Assembly: GCA_026119855.1 (NCBI GenBank)
Contig: JAOWBW010000766.1
Location: 62,001 to 126,000 of the forward strand
Direction of reading: 5' to 3'
Origin: Campanula takesimana
Lineage: Eukaryota; Streptophyta; Magnoliopsida; Asterales; Campanulaceae
DNA: 64,000 nucleotides
A program made the position numbers and the translations under genes. Within the stretch, counting starts at the first letter, position 1; every line of letters begins with the position of its first letter. Shown here one piece after another: positions 56,401 to 64,000 of the stretch. The notes under the pieces are model-generated. The model made no database searches. It saw nothing but the letters and a program-made list of their open reading frames with translations, and was not told the DNA's origin.

Positions 56401-56690
56401 CATAATTGACTAGAGATATCTGAGCTCAAAATTTCTTGAGGAAACTCAAGGTTATCAAATGAAAGACCAAGAGGAAGGATAGAGGAAATAAAGAGATCAA
56501 CTGGGTGTGAGATGAACCATGGAGGGGGAGTATAGTACAAATGGATCAAATGTTTAGAGAAGAAAGGATCTGTAGAGAAATTATAAGGGCCAGGGAAGAT
56601 GACTTCAAAAGAAGAGTTGGTATGAATGTGTGGATCCTCAACACTAGAATTGTGAGTGGAAGAGGATGATTGAGTAGTAGGAGGAGATTT
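53041..56690 (-). repeat. 1.8-kb tandem duplication covering LTR part and env-like 3' part
   Basis: 53041-54869 is repeated at 54870-56690 (offset about 1,829 bp), with scattered substitutions and small indels. The unit runs from inside the LTR, across the purine tract, into the env-like region. The parent sequences at the two breakpoints share agatttat: in the LTR at 53041 and in the env-like region at about 56685. The junction copy reads ggtttat. This is consistent with a duplication across an 8-bp microhomology. Confidence 0.82.
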
Positions 56691-59600
56691 ATCCAAAACA
56701 AGTCTTTTCCAGGTAACATCAAAACCAAACTTTTGCTCAAGTTCATGGAACTTGGCAATCTTTCTTGTATCAGAGAGGGCAGAGTAGGCTTCCTTGTCAA
56801 AAGGGTTCTCTTCAACTAAAATAGCCTTTCCTTTCCCATAGGGGATATGAAGGGAGGGAGGTGGTTGAGCAGGCCTTTCAATGGTTAATTGGGTGGAAGG
56901 AGTAGATTTTGGTGAGCTAGGAATGGTTTGGGCAAGGTTTGCTATCATGGACACAGTTCTACCCAGGTCTATTGTCTGCTCCTGAATATCTTCAAAAATT
57001 TCATTCCCCCTTTCTTCTTCAACCAATGGTTCAAACTCTATTAGAGACTCATTCCCCATATCAGTTTCAACAGATGCATCCTCAAATTGAGTTAAAAAAC
57101 CAGGAGTGGGCATAAATAAGGAAGATAGAGGACCCGGTGATTTTGGAGTATGAACTGGGGGAGAGGAAGCTTTTTGGCTATGAGGTTGAGTTAGAGTTTT
57201 AAGAGCTTCAGCAGCTTCTTTGGCTCCTGAACTGAGGGTTTCAGTTGATGAGCTTTGATGGTGAGGGTCAAAGTCAAAAGGTTCAGGTGGTGAGATAGAT
57301 GGAGATTGAGGTGGTGATTCTTCTTCAGGGATTATAAATTTCCTTTTCTTACTCAGAGGAATAACTGAGACTTGGGGAACCTCATCTAGTACAAAAGGTT
57401 CATTGTCTTTGAGGAGCCTTTTGGATTTTCTGGAAGGTTTGGGTATGGATTTTTCTGGAATGGATTTGGTTCTTGTTCTAGTATACACAGCAGAGATCTT
57501 GGAGGAGGGGGATGGAGTATGAATAGTCCTAGGGCTAGGAGCAGAGGAAGGTGGAGCTTCAATAAGCAATGGTGGTAGGATTTTGGCTAAGGATTCATGG
57601 TCAGCTGGTTCATCATCCAGGTCAACTATCTGTATATACCCCGGGAAAACCCCACTTGGCTAGAGCGGTGAATTATCCTAGGATGTCTAATTGATTTTAA
57701 GAGTCGCCACCTATGTTTTAGAGGAACATAAGAAAAACCTAAAAAAAAGCCAATTTTATATACAAAACCAGAGATTCGGGAAAAGATGGGTTCGGGGGTT
57801 AGGTGACGGAGTGGGAAGTACTTAAACACCCACTCTGCCCTGCTTACGCGGGTCTTGCTACTTTTGGTGTTCTAATGCATGAGAAAGTCCTTTGATTTAT
57901 TAATATATGAGTGCTAACAATTACAATGAAAAGAAAGGGGAAATATACAAAGGAAAATAAAAGAGAGTTGTTTTATTTATTTAATGGTAAAGATTACATA
58001 TCAAACTATTCTATCAATTATGTTAAGAAAAGAATGGTAAATTAAAGTAGAGATTAAAATGTAGGGAGATAACCTTAACCAACTTTAATGTAGTAAAGTG
58101 GTCATTTGGTCATGTCCCAACTGATGGGGATTGCATACATTACTAAGACATGTAAAATAAGAGAAGAAGAATAAAGTACCTTAAGAAAGAGGATTTCAAA
58201 CATGGACTTGAAAATGGTGTTGTTGTAGAGAAATTGTTGTAGAACAATTTGTGTAGAGTCTTGTTACTAAGAACTCTTGTTGGGAGAATTTATGTATAGT
58301 GTAGTTGTAGATGATAAAAGTTTGGTCCAAAAAGAGAGTCCCTCTCTAAGGTATAAGGAGGGGGTTTTATTGGTAAAAATAGGAAGGAAGTGTTTAGAGG
58401 GAAAAGATGATCATCCATGTGAAATGGAATTGACCAATCAAAAATAAGATAAATAAAATAATAAATAAAAAAGAATAAAATAAATAAAGATAAAATCATT
58501 TGTTTTTGGGAAAAGGCTAGAATAAAGGATTTGGGAGTTACAAGATAAGGGGGGATGAATGTGGATGTAAAAAGAGTGTTTTTTTGTGATCAAGAAATGA
58601 TGTTGTAAATAAGAAAAGGGAGGGAAAAATGGTGCAATCCGTTACTGCCATATCGGGAGACGCGCGCTTCCGGATTTTAGGGCAAGCGGCACGCGCGGGC
58701 CGTGGACAGTATCGGAGGCGCCCGCGTGGGCCGTGGATAGTATCGGAGGCGTCCGCGTCTGAGAAAGACAGAATGACTCTAAAATTAATTCTGTTATGCA
58801 GTTTAGTCCAAAACTAATGGAATCCGTTAGGAACTTAACCGAAGTAACAGAAATTAACAAAAACAAGTTAAATAAAAATACTATGTATGCAATCGGGGTG
58901 AGAGGTCCAAGGCGGGGTGTCTACACTATCTTGGGTCCTTTGCCTTTACTACCCTTTCCCTTATACCTATGAACCATTTCTGCTAAGGTTTCTCTTTCAA
59001 GATCACTACCAGAGGGAGATGAGACATGAGAAGGTGAATTATCATATTTTTGTTCAGGTTTTGGTTGATCATCAATAGGTTCCTGTACTCTTCCCACTTG
59101 TTTGTAAGAGAAATTGTGGATGCTAAAAACCTTGTATCTGTGGTGAGTACCTTGCCTATCATAAGGGGCAGGGACTCTTATTCTCATTGTTCTCCCAATC
59201 TGTAGTAAAATTCCACTCATAAACCTAAACAATCCAGGATTTGTTGAGGATTTGATTTTGGTTTTAAAGGGATGATGGCCAGACCTAAGTCTAAAATTAG
59301 ACAATAGTACAAAGCTCCAATTCGTCGTTTGAACTGTGTGTAGAAGACACAACAGTTGCTTCCATTCACTAGGGCTCATAACATGGTGGGATGAGGTCTT
59401 TCCACACAGACCTTTCATTACTACATCAGCCAAGGTTAAGAATTGGGGAGAAAGGAATTTTTTATAAACAGGTTTATCAGAGTTATAAGCAGGCCATCCC
59501 ACAATTTCAGCAGTTTGAGATGAGTAATTTAAGTTGGAGTCCCATATATTTGTTACCATATTGGGTTCATTGGGTGTGCCATATGTACCAACAACATCAC

Positions 59601-59821
59601 TAGGGGAGATGGTGTAGGAGGTACCTTGAAGGGTAAATTGAATGTTATGCTGCTCTGTCCAGGCACCATTATCGTAAATATGAGAGCATAGAAAGAATTG
59701 GAGGGTTGGCTTCCATAAACGTCTTCAGTTTAGCATTGATTAGAAGCTCTCCTATCCATCCACCAGCGGGATTATGGTAAGATTTCTTAATGAGGTAGCC
59801 ATGGTCAAAGGAAGAATTCAT
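53747..59821 (-). pseudogene. Env-like region of the Sirevirus-like element, broken
   Basis: On the minus strand it begins with ATG at 59819-59821 (MNSSFDHGYL). Frame changes follow near 59670-59560. An open stretch (59559-58931) ends in a Lys/Gly-rich KGKGSKGKGPKIV. A solo LTR (57631-58925, target duplication ctatc) interrupts it. The second long stretch (57569-56382) is very rich in Pro and Ser with a basic patch (KPSRKSKRLL). It ends in a stop and is continued in other frames to 55913. The 3' part is duplicated at 54613-53747. Sirevirus env-like proteins have no proven role, and I see no clear transmembrane segment here. Not functional as it stands. Confidence 0.65.
57631..58925. mobile_element. 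Solo LTR (1.3 kb) inside the env-like region
   Basis: It starts TGTATATACCCCGGGAAAAC and ends GGCGGGGTGTCTACA, with target duplication ctatc on both sides (57626-57630; 58926-58930). No primer site or coding region. Near its right end (58670-58765) is a GC-rich direct repeat (ggccgtggacagtatcggag, then ggccgtggatagtatcggag) with cgcgcg-type palindromes. The family is not identified. The TGT...ACA ends and size fit a gypsy LTR. Confidence 0.85.
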
Positions 59822-60393
59822 AATTCTAGGGTTGGAGAGAAAGAAAACAGAGGAGATAACGGTTACTTTTTTTTTTAATGAAGCAATGAGTATCTGAAAT
59901 GAAGATTGGTTGAAATAGAATGTGGTTTTTAAAGGAGTAAGAGGATAACTGAAAGTAAGTTGAAAAGATAGCCCTTAAAATAAGGAGAAAGGTGATGTGG
60001 GTAAAGGTGACTCATCATATTTGTAAGCGTGGCTACAGTAGCTTCTCTCCTTTTAATACTTTCGCAGATGACTTAACTTATAAGGGAGCACACATTCTTT
60101 ATTCCTTCAATTAATATTGACATGGTTAAGTCCAAATTCAACAATAATTCAGGTTGGTCAAGTGGCAAAATTAATTTCCATATCAAATCAACCTTACTAG
60201 ATTTACATCTTTTGAGGTCTACTATCATCATTGTATCTACAACATGAATTCTCGAGATGAATTAAATGATGTAAAATCTTTCTATATAAGAACCATTGTT
60301 GGTGAATAATAGAGCACAGCAACAATTATTCAGATAAAAGATAGCATATAGCAAGATAGTAGACCTAGTTCTTTCACTTTCCATACTAAAAAA
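59822..60393. promoter_or_regulatory. Divergent promoter region between env-like and antisense ORFs
   Basis: The 572-bp AT-rich stretch has TATATAAG on the plus strand (60283-60290), 104-111 bases before the antisense ORF ATG. On the minus strand tttaaaaa (59934-59942) lies about 115 bases before the env-like ATG. The near-equal spacing suggests a bidirectional promoter for two subgenomic transcripts. Motif-based inference only. Confidence 0.45.
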
Positions 60394-61269
60394 ATGGGCA
60401 GGCTAACCAATATTTTCAGTCCTAGAAAGATTTCAAATCTTTTTAAGAAATTGAAGTTCAAGGAAGATGAGGAGGAGAATAAGGTGGATGAGAAATTCTT
60501 GAAAGAATTTAGAGAGTACCAGGCCCAAGAGACACTGGACTGGGAACAGGAGGTTGAGCGGATTCTTCCAAATGATCCTAGGAAGAAAGAAGAGTTATTG
60601 GAGAGAAGCCTAAAAAAGGAGATGTGGCTTCATGCACGGAATGAGTTCATTAAGGAGGAAAGAAAGAGGCTGAAAAGAGGAGAGGCAGTTGAAAAATGGA
60701 GTGACAAAGGCAAGGGCAAGGCCAAAATGTCTAAAATAGAGGAAGATAAAGGACCTCATAGGTCTTTATTTGACCTCTAGCAGATGGAGAGGAGAACATA
60801 TTTGGTAATAGGGGATAAAAGAGAGAGAGGAGAAGGCAAGGGTGACAACTGTGAAGGAAGTTCTCATACCAAGGCTAGTTCATTTTCCTTGTTGTCAAGC
60901 AAATACTTTGCTTGTTGTAGTCCATTTAGAGGAGGGGTGAAGGAGGAAGGAAGTTTTAGGTCTGATGAGGCCTATGTTTTCAGTCAGAGCCATAACTCCT
61001 CTAGTACCTTTAGTTTCATATCACCTCTTGAGGACATGCCAAAGCCTCAGGAAACAAAGAATTGGTGGCCTAAACATTTATGGCCATCTTCAAATCCGTC
61101 TGTCCTTAGTGTTGGATCCTGGAGGTGGGATACCTCTCTAATGTTAGAGAGGAGTGATGAGTCTGGACTGCCCGTTGGTGAGACCTCGTATAGAGGTATG
61201 AAGGAAGAAGAGGAGACTTCAGCTGAGTGCTCTTTCATTGCTAGAGTAGAGAAGTCAATAGCAGAATAG
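60394..61269 (+). pseudogene. Opposite-strand ORF of the Sirevirus-like element, highly charged protein
   Basis: A plus-strand frame of 292 codons, starting MGRLTNIFSPRKISNLFKKL, is interrupted by one TAG (60778-60780). The same frame resumes at once (CAG ATG GAG) and runs to TAG 61267. The first 125 residues are Lys/Glu-rich and likely helical or coiled coil (KEFREYQAQETLDWEQEVERI, KKEELLERSLKKEMW), with a basic KGKGKAK stretch. The second half is Ser-rich with several Trp (NWWPKHLWPSSNPS). It lies between pol and the env-like region on the opposite strand, downstream of its own TATA box. The overlapping minus-strand frames are short, so this is not a shadow. No known domain recognised. Confidence 0.55.
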
Positions 61270-61479
61270 GTCTGCTCTTTGAAAGATAGTGGACCTGGTG
61301 AATAGGTATGCTATCTTGATCATGACTGGAGCAACTGACATATTTTTAGCTCCCTTTTGTTTGTAGGAGTAAGGTAGCCCTTTGATGGCACCTTTTTGTT
61401 GTACTGCTCCTTTTAGTATAATGTACTCCACTATGTTTTTTTAATGAAACTTCCTTTTTTTATTTAGTTGTCATATTCA

Positions 61480-62770
61480 GCATCCCCATATTTTCTCTTA
61501 AATATCCAAATCTTTGTTCATCCAGTGCTTTTGTGAGAATGTCAGCAAGTTGATTCTCAGTGCACACATTAGATAGGCATATATCACCCTTTTCAACATG
61601 ATCTCATATGAAATGGTGCCTTACTTCAATATGCTTTATTTTTTAGTGTTTAACTGGATTCTCAGTCATGGCTATTGCACTTGTGTTATCACAGAAAATA
61701 GGAATATGATCTTGATAAATTCCAAAATCTTTAAGTTGATTTCTGAGATAAGGAATTTTTGAGCAACAAAAGCAAGCAGCAATATATTATGCTTCTGCAG
61801 TAGAAGTAGCAACTGATGTTTGCTTTTTGCTGCACCAACTTATGATTCTTGAGCCAAGAAACTGACAACTACCACTAGTGGATTTTCTATCCAAATTACA
61901 TCCAGTATAGTCTGAATCAGTGTATCCAATAAGAGATAAGGGAGATTCTTTAGGGTACCAAATTTCATAATCAGGAGTCCCTTTGAGATATCTTAGATTC
62001 CTTTTAACTGCAGCTAAGTGTGATTCATTGGGATCATCTTGAAATCTTGCACAAAGACAAATACTAAACATTATGTCAGGTCTTGATGCAGTGACATAGA
62101 GGAGGGATCCAATGTAGCTTCTATACAAGGTTTGATTCACACTTTGGCCTTCACGATCAACATGTAGCTTTGCAGTTGTTGATAAAGGAGTTTTTGCTGT
62201 AGACACATTCTGCATATCAAACTTCTTCAATATATCTCTTGTGTATTTCCCTTGATTGATGAAAATTCCATTTGGCAACTGCTTAAATTGTAGTCCCAAA
62301 AATATTGTGAGCTCTCATATCATGCTCATTTCAAACTTTTCTTGCATAACTGACCCAAATTCTTTGCACAGATCATCATTAGTTGAACAAAATATAATAT
62401 CATCTACATAGATTTGAATGAGTAAAATATCTTGGTTTAACTTTTTAATGAACAAGGTTTTATCAATGTGCCTTTTTGTAAATCCTTTTTCAAGTAGAAA
62501 GTTGGGCAATGTCTCATACCAAGCTCTAGGGGCTTGTTGAGTCCATACAATGCTTTATCCAACTTATACACATGATCTAGGAATTTTGGGGATTCAAACC
62601 CAGGAGGCTGTGCCACAAATACTTTTTCATGTAGAATTCCATTCAAGAAGGCACTCTTTACATCCATCTGATAAATAGTCATTTTCTTGGATGATGAGTA
62701 GGCAAGAAACAGCCTAATTGCTTCAAGTCTTGCAACTGGAGCAAATGTCTCATCATAATCAATTCCTTCT
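61480..62770 (-). pseudogene. Copia reverse transcriptase C-terminal part and RNase H of the Sirevirus-like element
   Basis: Reading the minus strand: MTIYQMDVKSAFLNGILHEKVFV and DHVYKLDKALYGL (62682-62530), a frame break, then LIQIYVDDIIFCSTND (about 62420-62370, the catalytic YVDD). After a further break comes KQLPNGIFINQGKYTRDIL-KF and the RNase H blocks GYTDSDYTGCNLDRKSTSG, SWCSKKQTSVATSTAEA (to 61787). A TAA then interrupts YIAA, and degenerate similarity continues through FCDNTSAI to about 61480. At least three stops or shifts. Confidence 0.86.
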
Positions 62771-62772
62771 TC

Positions 62773-64000
62773 TTATCTATAGCCTTGAGCTACCAATCTT
62801 TCTTTGTTTCTTATAATTGTACCATCTTCATTCATCTTATTTCTGAAGACCCATCTAGTTCCAATTATAGTTTGATTTTTTGGTTTAGGAACAAGCTTCC
62901 ATACTTTGTTCCTTTCAAACTGTTCAAGCTCTTCCTCCATAGCTTCTATCTTGTCTGGATCAAGTAGAGCTTCATTAATATTCTTTGGCTCCATCTGAGA
63001 AATGGAGGCACTATACAAAGCCTCATCTTCAATATTTGACCTTGTTTGAACTCCTCTGGCAATGTCACCAATAACTAATGACTCAGGATGGTCATTGTTG
63101 AAGTTTCTGGATATGGGGAGATCAATGTATATGTTGGAGATAGGAATGAATCTTGGTGGATCAAGAATTGATGGTTCTTGAGTAGATGAACTTGGTTCAC
63201 AATTGTTCCCAGTTCTTTCTTCAGTGATAGGTCTATCATCAGTAGTAGGTCTACCATCACAAGTGAGAATAGGGTTAGTGAGAGTTGTTCTAGACTGAGC
63301 AACTGGTGGTGAAGCTTGAGTGTCATTGATTTTGAGGTTGCTGAAGGGAGGAAAGGATTCAAAAGAGCTTTTGGGTAGAATATAAGGAAAATAATCGAGT
63401 TGGTCACTTTTGGAACTTTGAGAGGTTATGGGTGAGGGTTCAAGCAGATAGTCAAAGTTTCCAAGAGTTTCATCAAACTCATTAATTTTTAAATCCCAGG
63501 CACTGGGAGATTCATCAACATCCACATGAATGGATTCTTCAACCACCATTCTTCTTCTATTGTAGACTCTATAAACCTTGCTAGTTACAGAGTACCCAAG
63601 GAATATTCCTTCACCACTTTTAGACTCAAATTTGTCTAAATTGTTCTTCTCATTATTGTGAATGAAACATTTACTTCCAAAGGCATAAAAGTAAGAGATT
63701 GTTGGAGTTCTTTCATTCCACAATTCATAGGGAGTCTTCATGTGATATTTGCTTATTAAAGTCTTGTTCTGAACTTAGACTGCAGTTGTAACAGCTTCTC
63801 CCCAAAAATACTTAGGAAGATTGTTTTCAGATAACATGGTCCTAGCAGCTTCACAAATTGTTCTGTTCTTTCTCTCAGCTACTCCATTTTGTTGAGGAGT
63901 TCTAGGGGATGAGAAGTTGTGACTTATGCCTTGCTAATTGTAAAATTCTTCAATACCAGTATTCTCAAATTCATTACCATGATCTGACCTTATTCTGACA
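62773..64000 (-). pseudogene. Copia integrase C-terminal part and reverse transcriptase N-terminal part
   Basis: From the window edge: VRSDHGNEFENTGIEEF, SSPRTPQQNGVAERKNRTI, then two TAG/TAA stops where Gln or Asn would be expected. From 63741 a 322-codon open frame has KTPYELWNERTPTISYFYAFG, the C-terminal linker with FLGYSVTSKVYRVYN, a Ser/Pro-rich variable linker, and the reverse-transcriptase start (LEQFERNKVWKLVPKPKNQ, TRWVFRNKMNEDG). It ends at TAG 62773 within GYR-EEGIDYDETFAPVARLEA. It continues beyond 64000. Confidence 0.87.

Larger units (their letters stand above)
52647..64000 (-). mobile_element. Sirevirus-like copia element, partial (runs off the window), with env-like and antisense ORFs
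   Basis: On the minus strand: integrase and reverse transcriptase (64000 to about 61480), then an opposite-strand ORF (60394-61269), an env-like region (59821 to about 53750), purine tract, and 3' LTR (52647-53459). A large extra region with an env-like ORF between pol and 3' LTR is the Sirevirus (Maximus/SIRE) plan. The pol blocks fit copia. The 5' half and 5' LTR lie beyond the window, so no target duplication can be confirmed (candidate gtgtt at 52642-52646). The element holds a 1.3-kb solo LTR and a 1.8-kb internal tandem duplication, and pol is full of stops. Confidence 0.82.

Noticed and set aside
1..64000. CRISPR arrays, tRNA or rRNA genes, prokaryotic operons
   Set aside because: No regularly spaced repeats, cloverleaf or rRNA signature was seen, and all recognisable coding is eukaryotic transposon or plant gene.

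Overview
This window is nuclear DNA of a flowering plant, most likely a dicot. The evidence is plant-type LTR retrotransposons of both superfamilies (Ty3/gypsy Tat lineage with a second RNase H; Ty1/copia with tRNA-iMet primer sites; a Sirevirus-like copia element with an env-like region), Mutator-like elements with 9-bp target duplications, Stowaway-type MITEs, and decayed copies of two plant genes (a chloroplast PPR editing factor and a GT47 exostosin-like glycosyltransferase). No prokaryotic, organellar, rRNA or tRNA gene was recognised. No host gene in the window looks intact. I cannot name the species.

Layout. (1) 1-25078 is a tandem segmental duplication. Both units carry the same non-autonomous MULE (1023-18554 and 21232-23971), and both MULEs carry the same Tat-lineage insertion with the same 5-bp target duplication (tcgat). 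In unit A the Tat element is full length (1949-17404) and holds a 2.6-kb solo LTR of another family (8472-11095, target duplication cagca). In unit B it is reduced to a solo LTR (22150-22821). The unit junction (about 19660) joins unit A to a fragment of that same 2.6-kb LTR family across a short shared tggg. (2) 25597-32238 is a complete but decayed Ty1/copia element. (3) 32244-38520 holds a pseudogene of the PPR protein CLB19, split by a small copia-type element carrying only gag (TR-GAG type, 92-bp LTRs) and bracketed by a pair of diverged repeats. (4) 38719-43911 holds fold-back elements, a Stowaway MITE, and a non-autonomous LTR element in LTR-internal-LTR-internal-LTR form encoding an unrecognised 159-aa protein twice. 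(5) 43912-45362 is a MULE with duplicated terminal inverted repeats. (6) 45546-52104 is a GT47-family pseudogene with a gag-protease gypsy mini-element and a TRIM-like element inserted in its exons. (7) 52647-64000 is the 3' two thirds of a Sirevirus-like copia element on the minus strand, with an internal tandem duplication, a solo LTR inside its env-like region, and an ORF on the opposite strand.

How it fits together. Nearly every junction can be resolved from target-site duplications, so the order of insertions is readable: MULE, then Tat element, then segmental duplication, then loss of the Tat interior from one unit; the 2.6-kb solo LTR lies inside the Tat interior of the other unit. The three most unusual signals are: antisense genes with their own TATA boxes in two unrelated retrotransposons (Tat and Sirevirus-like); clusters of the same GC-rich palindromes (GCACGGCCGTGC and GGTCCGG-CGGACC types) in unrelated element families; and an open reading frame that runs from a gag-only element through its 3' LTR into the PPR pseudogene. 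Boundaries and target duplications are read directly from the sequence. Family assignments rest on motif recognition without database searches.
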